In this document: positions 54,051 to 63,616 of the stretch, piece after piece
Layout: each line of letters starts with the position of its first letter
How positions within the stretch are numbered: the stretch's first letter is position 1
DNA from: Nitrospira sp. UBA5698
GTDB taxonomy: Bacteria; Nitrospirota; Nitrospiria; Nitrospirales; Nitrospiraceae
Direction: 5' to 3'
DNA: 64,000 nucleotides
NCBI GenBank assembly: GCA_002420115.1
Contig: DIHK01000007.1
Coordinates: forward strand, 222,600 to 286,599
Position numbers and translations under genes: made by a program
The notes under the pieces: generated by a model
What the model was told of the DNA's origin: nothing
What the model saw: only the letters and a program-made list of their open reading frames with translations
Database searches by the model: none

Positions 54051-55034
54051 TCAATGAGGTCCCATCTTGCTTGCGTTGGGTAGTCGGCTGATTCGTGGAC
54101 GGTCGAGAGTGAGGAACTCAATCTCGGCTATTACGCCGCGGTGGTCGGATGGCCAGATGGCATCACCGTTCGGCAGGCGGCCTGGCTGGTCAAAGGCCAG
54201 CGTGCTTGAGTGCACAACGGGACTGTTCTCAGTGCCTTCGTCCAGTACGAAAATAAAATCCACGCGGCGATCGGTGGTGGGCCAATCGACGTAGATATTT
54301 TGCCAGACGGTTCCGCCAGAGATACCTGGATTTGTGGCCCGGAAGACGTCGATGAGGCCTGGGTCCTTTTGCCAACCAAGAAGGACCGGGGATTGTTCCC
54401 CCGTATTCAAATCGCCCATGAGGATGGCGCGCCCCGTTCCTTGATGTTCACGGAACAACTCGCCGACTCGTTGAAGCTGGCAGTCATCTCCCTTTGCGGT
54501 ATGGGCGGAAAAGATCTGTACTGGTCCATCCGGTGCGGTGATCTCTGCCCGCAAGAGGATGCGGGGATCCAGCCGACGTTGGCAGCGGGGCAGGTCGTAG
54601 ACCTCCGAGGCGGCGATCGGATATCGACTCAAAATAGCCGATCCTTCCTTGAAGCCGATGGTGGCGGTGATGAGCTTGTCGACGAGGCTGAGTCCGAAGA
54701 TCCGTTCTGTGGCGGGCGCAAACACCATCTGATATCCCAGAGCCTCGGCGATCCGTTGCGGCACATTGCCATGCTTTCGGCTCTCTGAGGCTTCTTGAAG
54801 TGCGATGATGTCTGGCTGCAACCGCCGTAATTCCTGGATCGTCATCTCCAACCGCTCTTCGAGATGCGTGCCGCTCTCGAAGAATCCCGACCATCCTCCA
54901 TCGTGCAGCAGATTGTATGTGAGTACGCGCAGCCGAGGCGATGCATCTTTGCCTGGTTCAGCCGTTGCCGGCGAACTGAAGGGTCCAAGTATGACAGTAA
55001 GCCCGAGGAGGATATGGAAGAAGTGTCGAAGCAT
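54051..55034 (-). CDS. Secreted endonuclease/exonuclease/phosphatase family protein
   Basis: A 327-residue exported member of the EEP superfamily (DNase I/sphingomyelinase fold). The signal peptide (FHILLGLTVILGPFSSPATA) precedes RLRVLTYNLLHDGG, the metal-binding Glu in DIIALQEASES, the GDLNTGE loop and the final SDHRGVIAEIEF, which holds the catalytic Asp-His pair. Members cut DNA, phospholipids or phosphosugars; the substrate here is unknown. The gene is divergent from the thioredoxin-like gene by 237 bases. Confidence 0.85.
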   Translation of the reverse strand: MLRHFFHILLGLTVILGPFSSPATAEPGKDASPRLRVLTYNLLHDGGWSGFFESGTHLEERLEMTIQELRRLQPDIIALQEASESRKHGNVPQRIAEALGYQMVFAPATERIFGLSLVDKLITATIGFKEGSAILSRYPIAASEVYDLPRCQRRLDPRILLRAEITAPDGPVQIFSAHTAKGDDCQLQRVGELFREHQGTGRAILMGDLNTGEQSPVLLGWQKDPGLIDVFRATNPGISGGTVWQNIYVDWPTTDRRVDFIFVLDEGTENSPVVHSSTLAFDQPGRLPNGDAIWPSDHRGVIAEIEFLTLDRPRISRLPNASKMGPH

Positions 55035-55271
55035 GTCTCGATACCATACGCCGATTTCATTAGGCTTTCCAGCGGTCAGAATCGGTTGCGACTACCTGAA
55101 AGGGAATCCCACGCCTCAAGCGGGTGCTTCAGGTAGCTTGTTGTGAATCAATTGGAATGGCCCACCACGAGCGCATTTCCAGAAGGCGACATTGGACCGT
55201 CCTTGCACAGACTTTTGAGCGGGTGCTAAGATCCGAGTATCAGGATAGCTTACAACCGGTTCGGAAAGATC

Positions 55272-55541
55272 ATGCCAAACATTACATTACTTGTGTCGCC
55301 TAGCTGTGGGGCCTGCCCATCAGCGAAGAGCCTGTGGAAGCAATTGAAGGTAAAGTACAGTTTTTCCTACCGGGAAGTGGATATCACCACGAAAGACGGG
55401 CAGGAGTTGGCTGATCGTCATTCCGTCCGTGCGGTGCCTGCGACCATTATTGATGGGCGGCTGACATTCGTTGGTGTGCCGAGCCGGGAGAGTGCGGAGA
55501 AGGCCATTCAGTTAAAAATCAAACAACGGGAAGAAGGGTAA
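55272..55541 (+). CDS. Thioredoxin/glutaredoxin-like protein
   Basis: An 89-residue thioredoxin-fold protein. The redox motif is CGAC in SPSCGACPSAK (residues 12-15), and the cis-proline is in RAVPATIIDG. Size and simplicity suit a glutaredoxin- or NrdH-like reductant. GGAAAGATC precedes the ATG, and a weak TTGCAC/TAAGAT pair (55203-55232) may be its promoter. A zinc-ribbon gene follows after 7 bases. Confidence 0.82.
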   Translation: MPNITLLVSPSCGACPSAKSLWKQLKVKYSFSYREVDITTKDGQELADRHSVRAVPATIIDGRLTFVGVPSRESAEKAIQLKIKQREEG

Positions 55542-55548
55542 AGGGACC

Positions 55549-55704
55549 ATGGAAGAAGAGGATTTTGAGCTGCCGGATCTTCCCAGGATTGATAAAGGAC
55601 CTCCTCCCGACTGTCCAATCTGCGGCGACCCGATGGGGTTTATTGATGGAGATTGGGCCTGCGTCGACTGCAACGGAGAGCTCTTGGGACCGGAGACCGG
55701 CTAG
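55549..55704 (+). CDS. Small zinc-ribbon protein
   Basis: A 51-residue acidic protein. It begins MEEEDFELPDLPRID and contains two CxxC pairs: CPICGDP and CVDCNGE, spaced 14 residues apart, a rubredoxin-like or zinc-ribbon arrangement. AAGGG stands close before the ATG. It follows the thioredoxin-like gene by 7 bases, so they may share a transcript. No function is known; metal binding is inferred. Confidence 0.7.
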   Translation: MEEEDFELPDLPRIDKGPPPDCPICGDPMGFIDGDWACVDCNGELLGPETG

Positions 55705-55720
55705 TTGAGTCGTTCGCTAC

Positions 55721-55796
55721 TCGCCGTTCGTGAAGCGCAAGCCAGAGAGATGAAAGATTGGATTGGTGTCCACTTGCTTCACGCTTCACGAGATAC
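55721..55796. repeat. Intergenic palindromic repeat before addB
   Basis: CGTGAAGCG (55729-55737) and CGCTTCACG (55782-55790) form the same perfect 9-base inverted repeat as between trpE and trpG, here with a 44-base loop. The right arm lies in cttcacgcttcacgagatacg, which shares words with the copy at 26.8 kb. Confidence 0.7.
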
Positions 55797-55803
55797 GCCG
55801 TAG

Positions 55804-58800
55804 ATGCTCCGCGTTGTCACCGGTCGGTTTCACCCATCTCTTGAGTCAGCCCTCGTCGATCAGCTTCATCACGCACAGACTGACGACCCATTCGCTCCGG
55901 TTGCGATTCTTGTCCCGTCAAGCACGTTGCTGGATCGTATCAAACGGCTCCTTAGTGCTGAGCGGAACTGCGCGCTGCTCAATGTCCATCTTTTTACCTT
56001 TCATCAGCTCGCCCTTCGCCTGGCAGATGAGATTCGCGGTCAGGATCGAGCGACGAGCATTCGTGTTGTCGACGATCTGTTCTTCGAGCAGCTCGTCCGC
56101 TATCTCACAAGGAATCGTCTCTCTGGGTTAGCGCCACTTCAACGGATCGGACATGCCTCAGGGACCTGGGCCGCTCTCTGGTCGAGCATTCGTGACCTGA
56201 AGGACGCTGGGGTTGATCCCACTGCCGCAATCCAAGGTGTCACAGAAGGGTATTTCGGTCAAGATGAACGCGATCAGCTCCAAGCCCTCTTCTCCTTGTA
56301 TGCGGCTGTGGAAGAGGTGGGCACGACATTTGGGGTCGGGACGGATGATGACTTTGCTGAGTCCTTGATTCCGTTCGTTCCATCGTCTCCCTTCCTGGCG
56401 TCACTCACGCATCTGTTCTATTACGGATTTTACGATCTCACGCAGGTGCAACTCTCGCTGCTTGAAGCCGTACGTGCAACGGTGCAGACCACACTCTTCT
56501 TTCCCCTGGAGCAAGACACCTCCTACGCGTTTGCGCAACGCTTCCTTGATCGGCATATCAACCCTCTCGGCGCAGGTCCGAACGCCTGTGTGACCTTGCC
56601 GCGACCAGATGTGGCTGTTGGTGGCAATCCTGTGACGCTGTCGATTTCCAGCGTCATCGGGGCGGAAGAGGAATTGAGCTCCACCTGTCGTCAGATCCTC
56701 GATCTCGTCGAAACGAACGGGTATCGATTTGATGAGATCGGCGTCGTGGCCAGGACATTGGACCCCTACAGCGGGTTGTTGAGAAGCGTATTCGATCGGC
56801 ATTGTATTCCGTTCGTGACGAATGGAGGCACTCCGCTGATCCAGGAGCCGCTCTGCAAGCTTCTCTTGCAACTGGCTTCCCTGCCCATCAATGATTTCTA
56901 TGTCACGACGGTTCTCGACCTCATTGCTTCGCCGCTCTATCGATCATTCAAGCTACTAGACGGGAGTCCCCACTATCGGCCTGAACAATGGAAGGCCATG
57001 GTCTCTGCGCTCCGTATCACCCATGGCCGTGATGAATGGGAGCGGGTGAAACGGGCAAGTCAGTCCGTGCTGACGCTGCAAGATGAAAGAGATGAAGAGG
57101 CCCAGGGAGGATCACTGGATGTGGTCCCGGAAGTGGCGGCGTTGTGCTGGCAGGTCGTAGAAGACTTGTTCCGATCCTGTGAAACGGTGCCTTTGCAGGC
57201 GACGATCCGAGAACACGTGGATGTGCTTGAGCAGCTGGCTTCACGCCACCTGTTTCACCAGGAGGCTGAGGGGTCAGAAACCGACCACTCTGATGATACG
57301 CGATCATATTCGATTTGGCAGGCGATCCAACAGACCTGGGACGGATTACGGTCGCTCGATATTCTTGGAGAAGAACTGTCTTGGGCGGAATTTGTTGAGC
57401 TGCTGCAGCATGCATTGGAGCGTGCTTCTGTACCGGTCAGTTCCGTCTCCAATCAAGGCGTCACCATACTCGATGCGATGGCTGCCCGCGGAACTCCCTT
57501 CAAAGCACTGTTTGTCATCGGACTGAATGAGAAGCACTTTCCTCGGTATATTCGCGAGGATCCCTTTCTGCGCGATCGTCATCGCGTGGTGCTCGATTCC
57601 ACGCTGGGGTTTAAGATCGATGAAAAGTTAGCCGGCTATGACGAGGAGACATTGCTGTTCACTCTGCTCTGTCAGGCTGCAACCCGACGGCTGTCTCTGT
57701 CGTATCAGCGGGCCGACGAAAATGGGCGTGTGTCCGTTGTCTCGCCCTACGTCGAGCAGGGGGTTCGTCGGCTGGGTCAGCTTGAGTGTCCGGTGGAGAC
57801 GGTTCCTCGCCGCCTGACGGACCGAGTGGCCCACCGGCCTGCGATACGTCAATATCTTCCTCCCAGGGAATTCGCGAGATGGATGGTATTACAAGGGCAT
57901 GATCCTGCTTCGTTCTTGCAGGCAATGGGACACGATACTGAGTTGTTCCGTCATGCGGTGACGGCAGTGACGATGATCGAACAGGATGTGCCGGCGCTCA
58001 CACTGTTTGATGGGCAGACGGGGCCGCTTCCATCCCACTGGTCACGGGTGATGCGGCGAGGGGTGGCTCCGACCCCGCTTGAACGGTATGCCCGCTGCCC
58101 GTTCCAGTATTTTGGGGCGGATGTGTTACGGCTGGAGCCGGTTCGTTTGACGATGGGGAAAGAACCGGATGCCCTGGTGATCGGTATCCTCCTCCACTCG
58201 GGACTGCGCCACGCGTACGCATCGCTTGTTGGAAAGGGATGGCCTGCCACCTCACTGCCGGGCGACACCGTCCGTCGAGTGGCTGAGGAGGCCGTAGTCA
58301 AGGCGGCTGTGGAGTGCGAGAGAGAACATCCACCCGGACATTTTCTCCTATGGGAATTGGCGAAGGAGCAGGTCGTCGCCTTGGTGCTTGCAACGATTGC
58401 TTCGGATCAAGCGGCCTATGCTGAGTTGCCCTATCAGCCGATTGCTTTTGAACTGGAAGCGAGCGGCACCCTGTCGCTTGTGGTTGAGGAGGAATCAGTT
58501 GAGTTGAAGATTCAAGGCCGTTTGGACCGGCTCGACCGACATCGAGACAGTGGCGTCCTGCGAATCATCGACTACAAATATAAGACCGGTGGCACCATGA
58601 AGCCGGAGGACCGGAATCTTCGCCAGTCGGCGGTTCGAGGTGCTCGGCTACAACCGCCGTTCTATGCTCGTCTCGACCTTGCTGAGTTGGGAACGACCGA
58701 GGAAGTCCAATTGCTTTTTGTGGCTCCCAATTGGCCGAAGCGAATCAATCGTTCGATGTTTGCCAAACGAGATCAGTCTGGAAACGTTGGCGCGTTGATC

Positions 58801-58995
58801 CAAGACACGATCGAGAGGCTGGTGACCGGTCTCAAGGCTGGTCAGTTCTTTATCCTGCCCGGCACCTACTGTGAGACGTGTGAGTACCGGGTGGCTTGTC
58901 GGTGTGAACATCAGTTGACCTGGTGGCGGTCGTATCGTGCACCGGAGTCCAAAGATCTTCGATCTTTGCGGGCGATCAAGGTGCAGGATGAGTAA
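55804..58995 (+). CDS. addB: AddB-like helicase/nuclease subunit
   Basis: A 1063-residue protein of the AddB/RexB type, partner of the AddA-like protein downstream, acting on double-strand DNA ends. The N-terminal half is an inactivated helicase region (LVPSSTLLDRIKRLL; no good Walker A). The C-terminus holds a PD-(D/E)XK nuclease: GRLDRLDRH then RIIDYKYK, with Asp and Lys of the active site. Cysteines in YARCPFQYF and CETCEYRVACRC (last about 30 residues) match the AddB iron-sulfur staple. The start has no strong ribosome binding site and lies directly after the repeat. addA overlaps it by 8 bases. Confidence 0.9.
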   Translation: MLRVVTGRFHPSLESALVDQLHHAQTDDPFAPVAILVPSSTLLDRIKRLLSAERNCALLNVHLFTFHQLALRLADEIRGQDRATSIRVVDDLFFEQLVRYLTRNRLSGLAPLQRIGHASGTWAALWSSIRDLKDAGVDPTAAIQGVTEGYFGQDERDQLQALFSLYAAVEEVGTTFGVGTDDDFAESLIPFVPSSPFLASLTHLFYYGFYDLTQVQLSLLEAVRATVQTTLFFPLEQDTSYAFAQRFLDRHINPLGAGPNACVTLPRPDVAVGGNPVTLSISSVIGAEEELSSTCRQILDLVETNGYRFDEIGVVARTLDPYSGLLRSVFDRHCIPFVTNGGTPLIQEPLCKLLLQLASLPINDFYVTTVLDLIASPLYRSFKLLDGSPHYRPEQWKAMVSALRITHGRDEWERVKRASQSVLTLQDERDEEAQGGSLDVVPEVAALCWQVVEDLFRSCETVPLQATIREHVDVLEQLASRHLFHQEAEGSETDHSDDTRSYSIWQAIQQTWDGLRSLDILGEELSWAEFVELLQHALERASVPVSSVSNQGVTILDAMAARGTPFKALFVIGLNEKHFPRYIREDPFLRDRHRVVLDSTLGFKIDEKLAGYDEETLLFTLLCQAATRRLSLSYQRADENGRVSVVSPYVEQGVRRLGQLECPVETVPRRLTDRVAHRPAIRQYLPPREFARWMVLQGHDPASFLQAMGHDTELFRHAVTAVTMIEQDVPALTLFDGQTGPLPSHWSRVMRRGVAPTPLERYARCPFQYFGADVLRLEPVRLTMGKEPDALVIGILLHSGLRHAYASLVGKGWPATSLPGDTVRRVAEEAVVKAAVECEREHPPGHFLLWELAKEQVVALVLATIASDQAAYAELPYQPIAFELEASGTLSLVVEEESVELKIQGRLDRLDRHRDSGVLRIIDYKYKTGGTMKPEDRNLRQSAVRGARLQPPFYARLDLAELGTTEEVQLLFVAPNWPKRINRSMFAKRDQSGNVGALIQDTIERLVTGLKAGQFFILPGTYCETCEYRVACRCEHQLTWWRSYRAPESKDLRSLRAIKVQDE

Positions 58996-61900
58996 CCACC
59001 ACGAGATTTCTGATCGTGCCGCCCGCGAAGCTGCCGAAACCACATTTGATCGGAATGTCGTTGTGATTGCCGGGGCGGGAACCGGCAAGACGACGCTCTT
59101 GGTCAATCGCCTTGTGCATCTGGTGATGAAAGAGCCACGCCCAGTGCCCATCACGCAGGTTGTCGCACTGACGTTCACAAACAAAGCGGCGATGGAAATG
59201 AAGGTGCGCTTGCGTGAGCGGTTGACGTGGCTGGCCGATCCCAGAACCGATGGGGCGCGGCTACCAGATGGTGGAGCCGTCTCGGCTCAGGACCTGCAAG
59301 AACGCTATGGGATCACCAGGGATGAGATTGCGGGTCGAGCCCATGCTGCGCTGGTCGATATCGAGAAATCACAAATTGGGACGTTGCATAGTTTTGCCGC
59401 ACACCTGCTGCGACTGCATCCCCTGGAGAGTGGTGTCGATCCGGATTTTCAAGAAGACGACGGGTTGCAATTCGAAGAGTATTTCACGCAGGCGTGGGAT
59501 GTGTGGATCGATCAGGAGTTGAGTCGACAAGGGAGAAATCATGACCCGTGGCGCCGCCTGTTGGGTGTGACGACTCTTGAAGAGATCCGAGCCCTTGCGT
59601 ACGCACTCTGTAGCGAGCTTGTCGATCTTGAGGCGATACAGTCACAGTTGGCACAGGACTCAGTGAATCCGAGTGTCATCCGGTGGGTTGGTGAACGCGC
59701 AGACAAGGCTCACGCGTTGCTGAAGTCCTACGATCGTCCCAAACGGCGAAAGATTGAGGAGATGCTTGGGGCGTGTCTGTCGTTGCTGACTCACGTGGCG
59801 AACGAAGGCCCCTGCGCTCTCCAACGGTTGGATGTCTCCACTCGCGACTGGCTCAACAAGGACATCGGGAGTAAGGTCAAGGATTGGGATGAAGCGGAGT
59901 TCCAAGAGGCCAAACGACTCATTGAAACCAGCCAGGCTCTCTTGGATGTCGATCATAGTTTGTTTGGTGATCTGCTGAAGCTCCTCGGTCCACTGGTTGA
60001 GTCGATCCGCGCATCGTTCGTGGACAAAGGGTGGTTGTCGTTTGACGGTCTGCTGGCAAGGGCAAGAGGTCTCCTCCACGCGCATCCCAGAGTCAGGGAA
60101 GGAATCAAGCGAGAGTATCGGGCGGTGCTGGTCGATGAGTTTCAGGATACCGATCCGATTCAGTATGAAATCATTCTTGCGGTGTCGGAGGAGCTCGGCC
60201 GGCATGAGACCGCATGGCAGGATATGAGGCTGGATCCTGGGAAGCTCTTTATTGTCGGCGACCCCAAACAATCGATCTACGCGTTTCGTCGAGCAGACAT
60301 TGAGGCCTTCGATCGGGTGGTGGACAAGATCACCCAAGGCGGTGGTGTCATCCAAACGTTAACGACTAATTTTCGCAGCGCTGCAGCCGTGCTCAGCCCG
60401 ATCAACGACATCTTTGACCGACTCTTTGTCCACAACCCCCTCGTGCAGCCGGCTAATATCCGGCTTGAGGTACGCCCACAACGTCGCCCTTCAACCATGG
60501 AGGCAGGAGTCCAGCTTTTAGTGACGACTCCAGCTGACGAGAGTGAACCGTTTGATGCGGATCTCGCCGTGCGAGCTGAAGGGGAAGTGTTGGCACGATG
60601 GTTGAGAGATGAGATCCTCTCACGCCCTCATGCTGCGGCAGGCCAGGTCGCATTGCTTTTTCGAAAGCTCACCCAGGCTGATGCCTACCTCGACGCCTTA
60701 CGCCGGCACAACATTCCCTATGTCATTGAAGGGGAGAAGCATTTTTACCGTCGCCAGGAAGTGATCGACCTGGTGAATGTGCTTCGAGTGCTAGACCATC
60801 CGCACGATCACATTGCCCTGACGGGACTGCTGCGTTCTCCGCTTGGAGGGTTGACGGATCGAGAAGTGTTTGAATTCCATGAAGCCTCCCAATTGGAGTA
60901 TAGACTCTGGACAAGTCTCGACTCATTCGACCACCCGAGGGCTGCGGCGATTCGCCGTCTCTATGAACAATTGACCTGGCTCCATCGGGCTGTTCCTTCG
61001 GTTCCACTGGCTGACGCGATCCAATTGATCTTCGATCGGCTCCCGCTTTTGGACGCCGCCGCGGCCTCCTTGCATGGTGAACAAGCCGTCGCCAATTTGT
61101 TGAAAGTGAAACAAACCGCCGCCTCACTGTCCGAACGGGCCACGATGACGTTGAGCGCGTTCATCGAGTTGATGGTGACGCGACTGGACGAACAACCGGA
61201 AGAGGCGGAAAGTCCGTTGGCTGAAGAATCTTCCGATGCCGTGCAAATTCTGACGATCCACAAGGCCAAGGGATTGGAGTTTCCGATCGTGGTCTTGCCG
61301 GGAATGCATCAAGGAACAGGCCGGGACCGCACGGTGCCCCATGTGGCGTACGATTGGTCGAGCGGTATCTATGGATTGTCTCTCGGATCAAAACGCACGA
61401 TCGGGGCGGTACTGGCTCAGGCAAAGTTTGCCGTACGAGAAGAGGCCGAACGACGGCGAGTGTTCTACGTCGGGATGACGAGGGCCAAGGAGCTGTTGGT
61501 GTTGTCCGGAGGGAAGGTGGCCCGATCGATCGGAGAAACCACTTTCCAATGGCTGCAACAAATTGGCGAAGGGCAGGTTGGCGAGATGGCCACACAGCAA
61601 CTTTCGATCGGAGCGAGTAGCCTTCCCCATCGCGTCGTACATGCGCCGGAGCGAACCTGGCAGCGCCGGGTACATGCACCAGAGAATCCGGGTATCTCAA
61701 TCGATGTGCCGTCAATTGCCAGACTGTGGGAGCAGCGGAAACAACGGTGGAGTGCTGTCGCGAAGACAGAATGGCATGTGACACCGACCGCATTGATTCG
61801 ACAAGAAGCGCTACGCAAGCCTCTTCCTGCTCAGAATGGTCAATCCCGTGACGTGGGACGACTAACCGGGATTGCCGCGCATCGGGTCTTGGAGCGATGG

Positions 61901-62335
61901 AATTTTTCGTCACCGCCGAGTGGATTGATTGAACAGATCGGTCTAGTCCTCAGGACGGTGCTCCAGCCTGAGGAACAGGCCTTGCTGTCGGCCGTGACAG
62001 ACTCGCTTCATGGACTGTTCATAGCATTTGGTGGATCGCCTCTCTATGGCAGGCTTCGGTCATCCCAGATTCTAGGCCGTGAAGTGCCGTTCACTATGCC
62101 TTGGGGCGAACGGCAGGTCATGGAAGGGGTCATGGATCTGCTCTATCGATTCGACGGAGAGCTCTGGATCGCGGACTATAAGACGGATGTCGTGTCATCT
62201 GATCAGGCAGTCGTTCGAGCTGAGCAGTACAGAACCCAGGGAGCAGTCTACAAGGCGGCGGTGAGACAACGTTTGAAACTGGAGCCGCGCTTTCATTGTT
62301 TGTTCCTGCGTTGTGCGACCGCTGTCGAGTTGTAA
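58988..62335 (+). CDS. addA: AddA-like UvrD helicase with nuclease domain
   Basis: A 1115-residue SF1A helicase-nuclease for recombinational repair of breaks. Walker A is GAGTGKTT (about residue 30), then LTFTNKAA, LVDEFQDTD (motif II), VGDPKQSIYAFRRAD (III), TNFRS (IV), ILTIHKAKGLEFP (V) and VGMTRAKE (VI). The C-terminal PD-(D/E)XK nuclease shows VMEGVMDLLY and IADYKTDVV. The frame extends back to 58937 inside addB, but AAGGTGCAGG before the ATG at 58988 decides the start. It overlaps addB by 8 bases. No Chi site of this organism can be told from the sequence. Confidence 0.92.
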   Translation: MSNHHEISDRAAREAAETTFDRNVVVIAGAGTGKTTLLVNRLVHLVMKEPRPVPITQVVALTFTNKAAMEMKVRLRERLTWLADPRTDGARLPDGGAVSAQDLQERYGITRDEIAGRAHAALVDIEKSQIGTLHSFAAHLLRLHPLESGVDPDFQEDDGLQFEEYFTQAWDVWIDQELSRQGRNHDPWRRLLGVTTLEEIRALAYALCSELVDLEAIQSQLAQDSVNPSVIRWVGERADKAHALLKSYDRPKRRKIEEMLGACLSLLTHVANEGPCALQRLDVSTRDWLNKDIGSKVKDWDEAEFQEAKRLIETSQALLDVDHSLFGDLLKLLGPLVESIRASFVDKGWLSFDGLLARARGLLHAHPRVREGIKREYRAVLVDEFQDTDPIQYEIILAVSEELGRHETAWQDMRLDPGKLFIVGDPKQSIYAFRRADIEAFDRVVDKITQGGGVIQTLTTNFRSAAAVLSPINDIFDRLFVHNPLVQPANIRLEVRPQRRPSTMEAGVQLLVTTPADESEPFDADLAVRAEGEVLARWLRDEILSRPHAAAGQVALLFRKLTQADAYLDALRRHNIPYVIEGEKHFYRRQEVIDLVNVLRVLDHPHDHIALTGLLRSPLGGLTDREVFEFHEASQLEYRLWTSLDSFDHPRAAAIRRLYEQLTWLHRAVPSVPLADAIQLIFDRLPLLDAAAASLHGEQAVANLLKVKQTAASLSERATMTLSAFIELMVTRLDEQPEEAESPLAEESSDAVQILTIHKAKGLEFPIVVLPGMHQGTGRDRTVPHVAYDWSSGIYGLSLGSKRTIGAVLAQAKFAVREEAERRRVFYVGMTRAKELLVLSGGKVARSIGETTFQWLQQIGEGQVGEMATQQLSIGASSLPHRVVHAPERTWQRRVHAPENPGISIDVPSIARLWEQRKQRWSAVAKTEWHVTPTALIRQEALRKPLPAQNGQSRDVGRLTGIAAHRVLERWNFSSPPSGLIEQIGLVLRTVLQPEEQALLSAVTDSLHGLFIAFGGSPLYGRLRSSQILGREVPFTMPWGERQVMEGVMDLLYRFDGELWIADYKTDVVSSDQAVVRAEQYRTQGAVYKAAVRQRLKLEPRFHCLFLRCATAVEL

Positions 62336-62359
62336 GTCGTCGATTGTGAGATTGTGAAT

Positions 62360-62737
62360 ATGGCCACGCATGACCATATTTCTTCCGCAGCCTTTGCCGA
62401 CCTGGTTCAACAGGCCATTGCTGACCTTCCGCTTCCCTATGCCAAGTTGATGGAATCGATCGCGGTCGTGGTCGAGGAGGAGCCATCGAAGGAAGTCCTG
62501 GAAGATCTGGAGCTCGAGAGTGAGGATGATTTGCTTGGCCTCTATCAAGGCCAGTCACTGGCGGCTGATTCATTTTTTAGGCCGGGAGGGGAGCCGCCAC
62601 CTCAGATTTCTATCTACCGCGGGCCGATTCTCAGGCTCTGTGAAAGTCCAGAGGAAGTGGTACAGGAAGTATACGACACCGTTGTCCATGAACTCGGCCA
62701 TCATGTGGGCCTGGATGATGACGAGATGCCGTATTGA
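62360..62737 (+). CDS. Zincin-like metallopeptidase family protein
   Basis: A 125-residue protein of the family once called DUF1025/MPN (minimal gluzincin-like). The C-terminal VHELGHHVGLDDDEM holds HExxH plus a downstream acidic cluster, suitable for zinc binding. Residues about 10-50 are helical and acidic. The substrate and location are unknown; no signal peptide is present. An upstream GTG at 62354 is an alternative start. It follows addA by 24 bases and may be in the same transcript. Confidence 0.8.
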   Translation: MATHDHISSAAFADLVQQAIADLPLPYAKLMESIAVVVEEEPSKEVLEDLELESEDDLLGLYQGQSLAADSFFRPGGEPPPQISIYRGPILRLCESPEEVVQEVYDTVVHELGHHVGLDDDEMPY

Positions 62738-62741
62738 GTTC

Positions 62742-62781
62742 AGTGCTGAGACGTGAGTGCTGGGTTTCTTTACTCAGCACT
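62742..62781. repeat. Palindrome between convergent genes
   Basis: AGTGCTGAG (62742-62750) and CTCAGCACT (62773-62781) form a perfect 9-base inverted repeat. A second GAGTGCTGGG lies between the arms and a further CAGCACT follows them. It sits between the convergent metallopeptidase and lgt genes, where it may act as a two-way terminator or belong to the dispersed palindromes. Confidence 0.6.
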
Positions 62782-62803
62782 TTGTACTCAGGACACAGCA
62801 CTG

Positions 62804-63616
62804 TTAAGAGTATACAGGTTTCTGTCTGGCCCGCTGGTAGCCCAAGATCAGCATGAGGACTCCGACCAGCACCATCGGTATCGAGAGGATCTGGCCCATG
62901 GTAATCGGACCAAAAATAAAGCCCAAGTGCTGATCCGGTTCACGGAACAATTCGACGATGAGCCGGCTGATACCGTACCCGGTGATGAAGGTCCAGAAGA
63001 TCGTCCCAGGCGGGGTCGGTCGCCGATCAATCAACCACAACACCGTGAACAGCGTCAGCCCTTCCAGCGTCGCCTCATACAATTGGGAGGGATGGCGGCA
63101 GGAGGGCCCTCCCCCGGGAAAGACCATGCACCAGTCGACATCGGTTGCCCGGCCGAAGAGTTCACCATTGATGAAATTCCCGATTCGTCCGCACCCCAAA
63201 CCGATCGGCGTGACCGAGGCCGCGAGGTCTGCGACGGTGTAGACGGGAATCCCCTGCTTTCGGCTGAACCAGATCAGGGCGAGGATCGTCCCCAAGAGCC
63301 CGCCGTGAAAGGACATCCCTCCTTCCCACACTGCGAGAAGTTTCAGGGGGTTTTGGCTGTAGTACGAAAAGTTATAGAAGAGCGTGTAGCCGATCCGTCC
63401 TCCAAGAAACACGCCGAAGGCGGCATAGACAACCATGTCATAGATCTGGTCCTGCCGGATCGCTAACTCCTTCCTCGTCACCTTCCGCCGAATGAGAAAA
63501 TACGCGGCGGTGAGCCCGATCAGGTACATCAGCCCATACCAGCGAAGCTGAATGGGGCCGAGAGCGACAATAACCGGATCTAGGTTGGGGTAAGGGAGCG
63601 CGGCTGGGGGGGGCAT
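62804..63616 (-). CDS. lgt: Prolipoprotein diacylglyceryl transferase
   Basis: Lgt attaches diacylglycerol to the lipobox cysteine, the first step of lipoprotein maturation in the inner membrane. The 270-residue protein has about seven helices. The signature GRIGNFINGELFGR is complete, as are GGMSFHGGLLG and HPSQLYE, with the essential His and Arg residues. A TTG at 63619 and an ATG at 63616 are both possible starts. It works ahead of Lnt, encoded 20 kb away. The preceding 384 bases hold no gene. Confidence 0.95.
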   Translation of the reverse strand: MPPPAALPYPNLDPVIVALGPIQLRWYGLMYLIGLTAAYFLIRRKVTRKELAIRQDQIYDMVVYAAFGVFLGGRIGYTLFYNFSYYSQNPLKLLAVWEGGMSFHGGLLGTILALIWFSRKQGIPVYTVADLAASVTPIGLGCGRIGNFINGELFGRATDVDWCMVFPGGGPSCRHPSQLYEATLEGLTLFTVLWLIDRRPTPPGTIFWTFITGYGISRLIVELFREPDQHLGFIFGPITMGQILSIPMVLVGVLMLILGYQRARQKPVYS

